From contig DASRJO010000103.1 of the NCBI GenBank assembly GCA_035649435.1, forward strand, positions 1-23,519: a stretch of DNA of 23,519 bases. The letters are read 5' to 3'. The DNA comes from DASRJW01 sp035649435 (GTDB lineage Bacteria; Krumholzibacteriota; Krumholzibacteriia; G020349025). The notes below the pieces were generated by a model. It was not told the origin of the DNA and made no database searches. It worked only from the letters and a program-made list of their open reading frames with translations. Shown in pieces: positions 1-8,100 of this stretch; position 1 is the first letter of the stretch; every line of letters starts with the position of its first letter. The position numbers and the translations under genes are program-made.

Positions 1-786
1 GCCGCCGGCCGCGTGCGCACCACCGGTTCCGCCTATTACAGCCACGAGGGCGACTACGTCGGCCGCCAGTTGGGTCTCGGACTCGCGCACGACTTCCAAG
101 AAGGCAACACCAACCTTGCCGTCGGCCTGTCGCACGGGTTCGACACCATCACGCCAGAACCGCACGAGGGCGTCGTCGCCACCGCGCACGAGCGCTTCAC
201 CGAGGATCTGACCTGTGTGTGGACGCAGACCGTGTCGCAACGCGCGCGCGCGACGCTCGGCTTCGAAGGCGCCTGGGTGCACGGTTTCCAGAGCAATCCG
301 TATCGGCGAGTGTATGCCGGCGGCGAGCTGCGCTCCGAGCGTCATCCGGAGCGGCGCTTCCGCCGATCCTTGTTCGGGCAATACGATCACTATTTTGCCA
401 GCCGCGCCTCCGTGTCGGTCTCGGGCCGCTGGTACAGCGACGATTGGGGAGTGCAGGCCGGCACCTTCGATGCGCACCTGAATCAATATGTCGGCGATCA
501 CCTGATCGTGCGCTATCGCTATCGCCATCACCTGCAGTCGGCGGCTTCCTTCCAACGCGATCTCTACGAGAGCGCGGACGGTGTGGACGGCTATCTCACC
601 GCCGACTACAAGCTCGACGACTTCGCCTCCGATCTCTTCGGGGTCAAGCTCAGCGTGCCCTTCGCCGGTTTCGACCTGGCGACCTGGGCAAGCGGCGTGG
701 TGCTCGACGTCAAGTTCGAGCGCTACTTCGACTCCAAGAGCTTCGCGGCGAACGTGTTCGAGACGGGCTTCACCTGGCCGTTCTGA
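1..786 (+). CDS. DUF3570 outer-membrane beta-barrel protein, 5'-truncated by window edge
   Basis: The frame is open from base 1, so the N-terminus is outside the window; a GTG at 13 is in frame but is probably not the start, because DUF3570 proteins are usually well over 350 residues and only about 261 are present here. The family pattern is recognisable: alternating barrel strands, an SNPYRRVY segment, then RHPERRFRRSL, a GRWYSDDWGV strand, an RYRYRHHLQSAASF strand, and a final aromatic residue (TWPF) typical of outer-membrane barrels. Function of the family is unknown. From general knowledge, DUF3570 genes often sit near DUF4266 lipoproteins, thioredoxin-like proteins and ApbE flavin transferases; an ApbE gene lies at 12287-13291 here. 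It is followed after 19 bp by the next gene, so it probably belongs to the same operon. The family call is confident; the role is not known. Confidence 0.82.
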   Translation, partial: AAGRVRTTGSAYYSHEGDYVGRQLGLGLAHDFQEGNTNLAVGLSHGFDTITPEPHEGVVATAHERFTEDLTCVWTQTVSQRARATLGFEGAWVHGFQSNPYRRVYAGGELRSERHPERRFRRSLFGQYDHYFASRASVSVSGRWYSDDWGVQAGTFDAHLNQYVGDHLIVRYRYRHHLQSAASFQRDLYESADGVDGYLTADYKLDDFASDLFGVKLSVPFAGFDLATWASGVVLDVKFERYFDSKSFAANVFETGFTWPF

Positions 787-805
787 GGCCGACGAGGGAG
801 GCTGT

Positions 806-2404
806 ATGCGTAAGCCCTGCGTGTTCTGGATGCTGACGCTGCTCTGGTCGAGCGCCGCGGCGGAGTCTTTCATGGCGCGGTCGTTGGCGCCCGAGCACGG
901 GGTCGACGTCTTCACCCGCGCCGAGGCGCGCCGGCTGATGGACCGCGATCTCCTGGCCGAGCCCGCCGGCAGCGCGCTCTACGGAACGGTCGATGTGTAC
1001 GATCGCTTCCCATGGGTCGAATCGCATTGGATCGCGGTGACGAGCGACGCTCGCTGGCAGCGCCTGCTCTACGGCGCCCCGGGCGACGCACCACGTGCTT
1101 TCGGCAGCGCCGACATGCCGATCGCGTTCGGTGAACCGCGCGGTTTGGCATTCGCCCCCGACGGCCGGCTGTTCGTGACCGACCGCACCGAGGGGCGGCT
1201 GGTCGTGCTGCGGCTGGATCGAAGCGGCGCCGAGCCGCGGCTCGTGTACGTGAGCCATGTCGACGGCTTGGTGCAGCCGATGGACGTGGCGGTGCACGAC
1301 GGCGGCACGCCACTCGTCGCGGACGACGATCGCGTCCTCGTGGTCGAGGCCGGCGAGCACCGCATCGGCGTCTTCGCTGCCGAAGGCGATCGCCTGGTGA
1401 AGCTGCACGAATTCGGCTCGCGCGGCCCGGGGAATTCGGAGTTCCTCTCGCCGCGCACCGTCGCCATCGGTCGAGCCGATGGCGCGTGCACGGATCAGGT
1501 CTTCGTCGGCGACTCCGGCAATCATCGCTTGGTGCGTCTCGCGTGGCGCGACGGACGCCTCGCCTGGGAGGCGGCGATGGACCTGCCCATGGAGGCGACG
1601 TCGGTCGACGCCGATCACCATGGCAATCTCTTGCTCACCATGCGCCGCCGCAACGACGTGTGGAAGGTCACGCCGTCGTTCGAAGTGGTGGCGGCCATGG
1701 GCGGCGGCGCGCGAGCGCTCGCGGCGCCGCGTGACATCGCCATTCCTTTCGCCTGGGTGCACGATCATCGCCCGGGCGGCGCCGGACCTGCCTGGCGCGG
1801 CGAAGGCTCGGTGCTCGTCCTCGAAGCGTGGAAGGATGCGTCGGGCGTGCGTCTGGTCGATCTCGGTGTCGAGATCGGCAGCTTGCGTCGCAGCGGGAAC
1901 GCTGAGCTCGAGCTGCAGCTCACCGACCCAGCCCACGCCTCGGCCGAGATCACCCAGAGCGATGGCCGGATCGTGCGCCACGACTTGGGGACGCTCGCAG
2001 CCGGGACGCAGAGCGTCACGATTCCGGGTCTCGATGGCGCGGCACGCGTCACGCTCGCGGCGGTGTCGCTGTACGACGCGGCGCGTCAGGCGTCGAAAAC
2101 GTTGGTACTCGAAGACACGGCGCCGCCGCAGGTGGTGCTGCACGGCAACGTGCCGAATCCATTCAACCCGATGACGACGATCTCCTTCGCTTTGCCGGCG
2201 GCCGGGCGCGCGGCGCTCACGGTCTTCGACGCCAAGGGCAGGCGAGTGCGCGAGCTCTGGAGCGGCACGCTCCCGGCGGGAACGCATGAGTTCGTCTGGG
2301 ACGGACGCGATACGCGCGGCCGGGCCATGCCGTCCGGTGTCTACTTCGGTCGCTTGCAAGCGCTCGAAGCCAGCATCGTGCGCAAGATGGTGATGGCGCG
2401 GTGA
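806..2404 (+). CDS. Secreted NHL/beta-propeller protein with FlgD-like C-terminal tail
   Basis: The ATG at 806 follows a GGGAGG ribosome site with good spacing and opens a signal peptide (MRKPCVFWMLTLLWSSAAA, cleavage near residue 19), giving 532 residues. Residues about 110-330 hold NHL-like propeller repeats: FGEPRGLAFAPDGRLFVTD, a second around QPMDVAVHDGG, a third around FLSPRTVAIG ... VFVGDSGNHRLVRL, and later PRDIAIP. NHL propellers bind proteins or ligands; no catalytic residues are evident. Residues about 445-532 form the FlgD-like Ig tail: VPNPFNPMTTISF, GRRVREL, WDGRDTRGR, SGVYFGRL and a final RKMVMAR. In FCB-type bacteria such tails act as export or surface-anchoring signals. It overlaps the next gene by 4 bp (GTGA), so translation is probably coupled. 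The ligand is unknown. Confidence 0.85.
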   Translation: MRKPCVFWMLTLLWSSAAAESFMARSLAPEHGVDVFTRAEARRLMDRDLLAEPAGSALYGTVDVYDRFPWVESHWIAVTSDARWQRLLYGAPGDAPRAFGSADMPIAFGEPRGLAFAPDGRLFVTDRTEGRLVVLRLDRSGAEPRLVYVSHVDGLVQPMDVAVHDGGTPLVADDDRVLVVEAGEHRIGVFAAEGDRLVKLHEFGSRGPGNSEFLSPRTVAIGRADGACTDQVFVGDSGNHRLVRLAWRDGRLAWEAAMDLPMEATSVDADHHGNLLLTMRRRNDVWKVTPSFEVVAAMGGGARALAAPRDIAIPFAWVHDHRPGGAGPAWRGEGSVLVLEAWKDASGVRLVDLGVEIGSLRRSGNAELELQLTDPAHASAEITQSDGRIVRHDLGTLAAGTQSVTIPGLDGAARVTLAAVSLYDAARQASKTLVLEDTAPPQVVLHGNVPNPFNPMTTISFALPAAGRAALTVFDAKGRRVRELWSGTLPAGTHEFVWDGRDTRGRAMPSGVYFGRLQALEASIVRKMVMAR

Positions 2405-3024
2405 TCCAGCGCACGGTGCTCGCCGTGGCGCTCGTGGCGGGGGTGCACGGCGCCGCCACGGCGGCACCGGTCGGGATTCAGCTCGAGCTGCTGCAGCCGA
2501 GCCTCGTCGTCCTCGATCCGATGTACACGGAAACCGCCGGAGTCGACGGGCGCACCGTCGGGGCGTTGGGCCTCGGCGCGAACGCCGCGGTCGGCGATTG
2601 GAGCGTGGCGCTCGCGATCGATCGCGCTTCCGCCACGACCGATTTCGGTCTGTTGGAAACGCCCTCGGTGCGTCTCGCCTTCGCCGACACGCGGATGGAA
2701 ATGCGTTGGCGACCGCCGCTGCCGCTCGGCGGCTGGAGTGCGCAGATCGCCGCCGGAATGGGGCGGCGCACTTTGCGCTATTCCCCGCCATCCATCGACT
2801 TCACGACGGGCGGCACGACAACCCACGTCGTTTTGGGGGAAACGAGCACGTGGACGCGACACCTGGCGGCAGAGGTCTTGCATGCAGTGCATGGAAACGC
2901 ATGGATCGCGCTCCGGACGTCGTGGACGTTCTACTCGTTGGATGTCGCTAGCCCGACGGGCGTGCTGCGACAGCCGCTCCGCGATCTGCACGTCGGCCTC
3001 GCCTTGCGGGTCCAGGTGTACTAG
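2401..3024 (+). CDS. Small secreted barrel-like protein of unknown function
   Basis: The GTG at 2401 overlaps the stop of the NHL gene in a GTGA arrangement, the usual sign of translational coupling. The 207-residue product starts with a signal peptide (cleavage near ATAA, residue 21). The mature part is rich in alternating polar/apolar segments, for example FADTRMEMRWRPPLP, GGWSAQIAAGMGRRTLRYS, HGNAWIALRTSWTFYSL and LHVGLALRVQVY. Ending on an aromatic residue (VQVY) fits an eight-stranded outer-membrane barrel or a periplasmic beta-sandwich. I do not recognise a named family. Its position between a secreted propeller and an SH3b-barrel protein supports an outer-envelope location. Confidence is high that it is a gene and modest that it is a barrel. 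Confidence 0.72.
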   Translation: MIQRTVLAVALVAGVHGAATAAPVGIQLELLQPSLVVLDPMYTETAGVDGRTVGALGLGANAAVGDWSVALAIDRASATTDFGLLETPSVRLAFADTRMEMRWRPPLPLGGWSAQIAAGMGRRTLRYSPPSIDFTTGGTTTHVVLGETSTWTRHLAAEVLHAVHGNAWIALRTSWTFYSLDVASPTGVLRQPLRDLHVGLALRVQVY

Positions 3025-3040
3025 GAGGAAGCGAATCGCC

Positions 3041-3850
3041 ATGCGACGCCCCCTGCTCGCAATCGCTTTCATCTTGGCCGCCGGCCTCGCAGCCGAAGCG
3101 CGTGCCCAGGAGACGGCGGACACGGATTCCATCCCGCACGCGCGCATGCGCGTGCGTGATGCGCAGGTGGCGGTGCTGCGCGCCGGTCCGAGCGTCGAGC
3201 AGCCCATCGTCACCACCGTGTTCGAGGACGATGTCGTCGTCGTCGACGCACGCACTGGGGAATGGTTCCACGCACTGTCGCCCGACGGCAGCAGCGGCTG
3301 GGTGCACGAAAGCCTGCTCGCCAACGACGTCGATCGCTCGCGCTTCACCTTCGTCCCCGATCCCGGCCGGCGCGAACGGCAGGGGGCGATGCTGCTCGTC
3401 ACCTATGCCGGCAGCTACGCCGCCGATCGTGAGGACAATGCGTTTCTCTACGGCGCGCGTTTCGGTTATGCGCTGAGCTCGCGCTTCACCTTCGAAGTCG
3501 GCGCCGGCACCACCGAGATCGTGCGCAACACCTACGTCATCGAACAACTTTTCGGCTTGCGCCTCGAAGAGGAACGCTTCGATGTCTTCTTCTACGAGAC
3601 GGGAGTGGCGGTGGACGTGTTGCCGCGCCGGCGCGTGACGCCGTTCCTGGCCGGCGGCATCGGCGCCACTATCCTCAACTCGCGCGTCGAGCCCACGTGG
3701 TATCTCGCGGCGGGAACGCGGGCCTGGATCACGCGACGCATCGGTTTGCGCTGGGAAGTTCGCGACCATCGACTCGAGGTCGGCAACCAGTTCACGCGCT
3801 TCGATGGCGACAATCTGGAGTTCAGCGCCGGCACCGAGTTCCTGTTCTGA
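3041..3850 (+). CDS. SH3b-domain / outer-membrane beta-barrel fusion protein
   Basis: The ATG at 3041 lies 11 bases after an AGGAGGA ribosome site (3023-3029) and gives 269 residues. Residues 1-22 are a signal peptide (cleavage ARA|QE). Residues about 35-95 look like a bacterial SH3 domain: RVRDAQVAVLRAGPS, then EDDVVVVDARTGEWFHAL, then GSSGWVHESLL, the usual order of the SH3b core with the GWV strand. Such domains typically bind cell wall or peptides. Residues about 115-269 resemble a small outer-membrane barrel of the porin/OmpA-like type, with strands such as GAMLLVTYAGSYA, GARFGYALSSRFTFEVGAG, VTPFLAGGIGATI and RIGLRWEVRDHRLE, and a C-terminal aromatic (FLF). This could link the outer membrane to peptidoglycan. 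The domain calls rest on pattern only. Confidence 0.78.
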   Translation: MRRPLLAIAFILAAGLAAEARAQETADTDSIPHARMRVRDAQVAVLRAGPSVEQPIVTTVFEDDVVVVDARTGEWFHALSPDGSSGWVHESLLANDVDRSRFTFVPDPGRRERQGAMLLVTYAGSYAADREDNAFLYGARFGYALSSRFTFEVGAGTTEIVRNTYVIEQLFGLRLEEERFDVFFYETGVAVDVLPRRRVTPFLAGGIGATILNSRVEPTWYLAAGTRAWITRRIGLRWEVRDHRLEVGNQFTRFDGDNLEFSAGTEFLF

Positions 3851-3875
3851 TGTTCGCGACTTTGGAGGGGTGAAC

Positions 3876-4442
3876 ATGCCACGCAAGCGAGAGCGGCCGA
3901 AGGGCGAGAGTCGGTTCCCCATCGCGTGGGTGCTCCTCGCGATCGCGAGCGGCTGGGTCGTGCCGCAGGCCGTGTGCGCCGAAGGTGCGCAGACGGCGCG
4001 CGGATGGTTGCCCATCGTGCTGCACGCGGCCGATGCGTGGGCCGACGATGCGCGTCTCGTCTGGGTCGAGAACGATGCGCCGGTCGACGCGACCGGCCGC
4101 GCCGAAGCCTGGGGCTACTTGTTCTACTCACCGCTCCAGCACGCGATGCGCAGCTACTCGGTGCGCGACGGCGCGCTCACCACGGCGAAGGACCAGGCCG
4201 TGAGCGTGGCGGCGCCGGGCCTGGACGCATGGCTCGACAGCGACGCGGTGATGGATGCGGCATTGCGCCGCGCCAACTCCGACCTGGGGCCTGAGCACCG
4301 GCTGGAGAACTTGCTGCTCGTGCGCGGCGTCTTCGCACGCGAAGCGGCATGGGTCGCGGTGTTCGTGTTGGCTGAAGGTCCGCGTCTGTTCGTCGTCTGT
4401 GATGCCCAGAGCGGTGACGTGCTGCGCGCGTGGAGGGGATGA
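3876..4442 (+). CDS. Secreted protein of unknown function, possible PepSY-like domain
   Basis: The ATG at 3876 follows a GGAGGGG ribosome site (3864-3870), giving 188 residues. The N-terminus is basic and hydrophilic (MPRKRERPKGESRFP), followed by a hydrophobic segment (IAWVLLAIASGWVV) and likely cleavage after VCA near residue 35; there is no proper lipobox around the cysteine. The last 70 residues (DSDAVMDAALRRAN ... LLLVRGVF ... AWVAVFVLAEGPRLFVVCDAQSGDVLRAW) have a helix followed by strands and end in a D-x-x-S-G-D-V-L turn. That resembles the PepSY/PepSY-like fold, but weakly. The stop codon overlaps the next start by one base, so the two are almost certainly co-translated. Treat as hypothetical. 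Confidence 0.65.
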   Translation: MPRKRERPKGESRFPIAWVLLAIASGWVVPQAVCAEGAQTARGWLPIVLHAADAWADDARLVWVENDAPVDATGRAEAWGYLFYSPLQHAMRSYSVRDGALTTAKDQAVSVAAPGLDAWLDSDAVMDAALRRANSDLGPEHRLENLLLVRGVFAREAAWVAVFVLAEGPRLFVVCDAQSGDVLRAWRG

Positions 4443-5170
4443 TGGGTCGCCAACGAATGCCGCAACCCAGAACGGCAGCACGGCGTCGCCTTGTCGCCGT
4501 TCTCGTCCTCGCCGCGAGCGCGATCCGCGTGGGAACGGCGAACGCCGACGATGAGGCGCACCTGCGTTTCTTCCTGCAGAACCGCAACTTCCTCGTCCAG
4601 GCCTTCGAGCGTTTAAGTGTCGACGATGCATCCCCCAGTGCTCGGCGCGCCTGGGATTTCGATCCATTCGCCGCATGGGAGGCGGATGAAGCTCTGCAAG
4701 CCGTGCGTGCGGCGCTGGACACGGCGGACACACCCGAGCATCTCGGAGCCTTCCGCCAGAGCCTCGATTCGCTGCTCGTGGCGGCGCAAGCCGCGGCCGC
4801 GCGACTCGACGATCTGGATCGCAGGTTCGCCTCGCACTTGCGCACCGCGGTCGAGGTGACCTTGGCCACGAACCAGTCGGTACGACTGGAACGTGTGGAG
4901 GCGCGCTTGGACGGTGAGACGACGGGCGAAACGCTGCTCAGCGTCGAAGAGCGCGCGGCGCTCGCAGCCGGCGGCGTGCTCGAAGTGTTACGCCGGGTCG
5001 TCGAAGTCCGTCCCCAAACCCTCGAGGTGCGCTGGTGGCTGGCGGGGGACGCGGTTCCACGCGAGAAGACCGAGATCATCGCCCCGGTGGCGGACGCGCT
5101 GCTGCGCATCCACCTCGATCTGGCCGGCAACGAGGCGAAGCTGGTGCAGACCCTGCCCGGAGGGGGCTGA
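4442..5170 (+). CDS. Secreted helical protein of unknown function
   Basis: Two ATGs (4439 and 4442) overlap the stop of the previous gene. I prefer 4442 because the GGAGG at 4432-4436 then sits 5 bases away; 242 residues result. A basic N-terminus and hydrophobic core (RRRLVAVLVLAASAI) are followed by a likely cleavage site at ANA|DD. The mature part is mostly helical and acidic/alanine-rich, with a coiled-coil-like stretch around DSLLVAAQAAAARLDDLDRRF and a more beta-like section (TLEVRWWLAGDAVP) near residue 200. No family is recognised. The gene lies 3 bp before the giant TPR gene and in the same run, so a periplasmic partner or adaptor for that protein is possible; this is inference from position only. 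Confidence 0.65.
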   Translation: MGRQRMPQPRTAARRRLVAVLVLAASAIRVGTANADDEAHLRFFLQNRNFLVQAFERLSVDDASPSARRAWDFDPFAAWEADEALQAVRAALDTADTPEHLGAFRQSLDSLLVAAQAAAARLDDLDRRFASHLRTAVEVTLATNQSVRLERVEARLDGETTGETLLSVEERAALAAGGVLEVLRRVVEVRPQTLEVRWWLAGDAVPREKTEIIAPVADALLRIHLDLAGNEAKLVQTLPGGG

Positions 5171-5173
5171 TCC

Positions 5174-8100
5174 ATGCGGTCGCGTCGCGTGCGGCGAGCG
5201 CAACGCTGCGCGCTCGTCTGTCTGCTCGCATTGGGCTTGCCTGCGCTTGCGGAGGCCGATCGCGCCCATGAGGTCGACTTCGCCCGCCGCCGGGCCGCAT
5301 TGGAGCTCGCCTCGGGCAGGCCGCTCGCTGCGGCGCGCGTCCTGCGCACGTTGCAACCACTGCCACATGGCGCGCGCGCCGAGCAAGAAGCGGCATTGTT
5401 GCTGGCGGAAGCCGAGTTGCTCGGGGGCAACACAGAAGCGGCCGCGACATTGCTCGTGCCGCTCATCACCGTGCCGAGCGAGTTCGTGCGCGCGCAAGCG
5501 GCGGCGCATCTTCTGGGTTTGTCGGCCGCTCAGGCCGACAGCACGGCGATCGCCGCGGCTCGGCGTTTCCTGCGCGAAGCGGATGGCTACGATGGTGACC
5601 AAACCGAAGCCGCCGCTCCGGGGTTTCTGCTCGCAGCTCGAGTTCTGCGACAGGCGGGCGACGCGAACGGTGCCCACCGCGCCGGCGAACGCGCGCGTGG
5701 CGTGGCACGTGACGTCGGCAGACTGTTGGGTGCCGAAGCGCTGCTCGCGGACGGCGAGTCGTTGCAGGCGGTGTCGGCGTTTCATGCGCTCGGCGATGGC
5801 GGAAAAAATGACTTCTCGCACTGGGTGGCCGACGCCGCGCGCATCGGCGAAGCCCGCGCGCTGCTACTCGTGGGACAACCCGAGCGCGCACGCGCAGCTC
5901 TGGCGCGCGTGCAGCACGACCCACGCCTCCGTGCGTACGCCGGGCTGTTCGAGGCGCAGATCGCCTACGCCACCGGTGACCTCGATGCCGCAGCCACCGC
6001 TCTCGCCGCGAACGATCTCGGCGCGCACGATCCCATTCACGCTGCCGAAGCCGCATTGCTCGCCGTCCAGATCGAGATCGATCGCGGCCGCGTCGCCGCG
6101 GCCGAATCGCTCGCGAGCGCGCTGGTGCTGCGGCTGCCGGAGCCATTGGATGTCGGGCCGGGCGCGGCGCCGGAGCTGCGCTTCGATCTCGCTGCCTGGC
6201 ATGCCTCGCGCACGCGCGCGACTCTGGATGATCTCGACAGAGGCGAGGTGATGCGGGATCGCGTGCGTCCGCTGCAACTCGACGACGAGGCAGCGGTCCT
6301 GCGTTTCGCCGAGCCGATCGCCGCCGACTCGCTCGCAGCGGGCCTCGTCTTGTTCGAGCCGCATCGACACGAGCCATGGCCCCCGGTCGCGGCGGAATGC
6401 CGCGCGGCCGCACGAGTTCTCGCCCAGGCGCGGATGGAGCTTGGGATGGCGGCCGAGCACGCACTTCGCGCGCAGGCGCTGTTCGCCGAGCGCCAGGCTT
6501 TGCTCGCCCGTGCGGCCCAGGCGCTGGCCGTGCACCGGCTCGATCTCGAGCGCCTGCAACGCGAGACGCTCGCTCTTGCCGCGGCGCTCGAGGCTTATCG
6601 TCACGCGCTCGCGGCGCAGGAAGGTGCGTGGCTCGCGGCCTTGCAGGCACGGGTCGACGCATTGCAGGTGGCGGTGGCCGTGCTCGAGCGCGGCATCGAG
6701 CGTCTGGCAGCGCGCTACCCGGACGATCGCAGCGTGCGCAGCCACGAAGAAACCGAGAGTGCGCGTTCCGAGCTGCCGGCGGCGGCAGGCTGGATCGCCC
6801 GCGTCGACAGTCTGCGCGCCGAGATCCTGCCGCGGCTCGCACCGACTGTCGCCGCCGTGTTGCGCGAGCGCGAGCCCACGAACGCGGCTCTGGCCTTGGC
6901 GCGCTTGCAAGCGGAGCTCGAGACGCTCCTCGCCGGCACCGCAGAGTTGGAGCGCGATCTGGCCGCCATCGATGCCGAGTCCCGCGCGCAGCTCGCAGCG
7001 GCCGAGTCCGCCTGGCGCGAAGCGGAGAACGCGCGCCAGCAGGCGAGCCTGACCTTGGCGAAAGCACGGACGGCACTCGACAGCGAAGAAAGCGCGCGCC
7101 TGCGCGCACGGCAAGCCTCGTATGCCGAGGCCGCTCGCGATGCCGAAGCGACCGCTGCTTTCGCGCGGGCGATGGACGAAACCTCGGGTAGCGACGCCGA
7201 GCGGCTCGTGCGCTTGCAGCATGCGGCGATGCTGCTCGAGTCGCTGGCGACGGAACTGCCGCACGCACTTCGGGCCGATGAAACACTCTTCCGGCTCGGC
7301 GTCGTGCACGTGCAGCGCGCCAGCCTGGAGCACCGGCAGGCGCTCTCCGCATTCTTGGAGGCGGGAGACGCGGCGGCTGCGGTGCCGTTGCCCGTCGAAT
7401 CCTACGCCGAAGCGCTCGCGGCCTATGCACGTTTGGTGGAGCAGCATCCCGACTCGCCGCGCGTGCCCGACGCCCACTTCCACATGGGATTCTTGTTCGG
7501 TGACATCGGTTCTCCCGAAGTGTCCGCCGAGCATCTGCAAGCATTCCTGGCCCGAGCCGCCGCGGACGATGCGCGCCGCGGGCGCGCCGCGTTGCGCCTC
7601 GGCGAGGACTACGTGCTGCTGGGCCGGATCGAACACGCGTTCGAGGCCTACGATCTCGCCGCACGCACGGGCACAGCGGACACGCGCGCGATGGCGCTCT
7701 TCGAGCTCGCTTGGTGCGCCTACGAGCTCGACCGCTACGACGCCGGGCGCACGGCTTTGCGGCAACTCTTGGCCCCGGAGACGGCAGCCGCTCTGGACCT
7801 CCAGGCCGAAGGGCTCGAGCTGCTGGCGCTGTGCTTCGCCGCCGACCATGCTGCACCCGATGCCGCGCGCGAGCTCGATGCCTGGGGCGCGCCGCCCTAT
7901 GCGCTCGCAGTGCTCCGCCGCATGGCGCAGCTCTTCACCAGCCGGGCGCAGTACGACGAGGCCATCGCGGCCTGGCAGACGATCCTCGAACGCGATCCGC
8001 ACCATCCGTATGCGGCGGGTGCGGCGGTCGAGCTCGTGCAGCTGGTCGAGCTGCGACATGGCGACGCGGCGGCGCATGCGCGCGCCGCAACCTTGGCGCC

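Noticed and set aside
770..2791. Long minus-strand open frame opposite the NHL gene
   Set aside because: Arg/Ala/Pro-rich low-complexity translation; the plus-strand NHL gene with signal peptide and tail accounts for the region.
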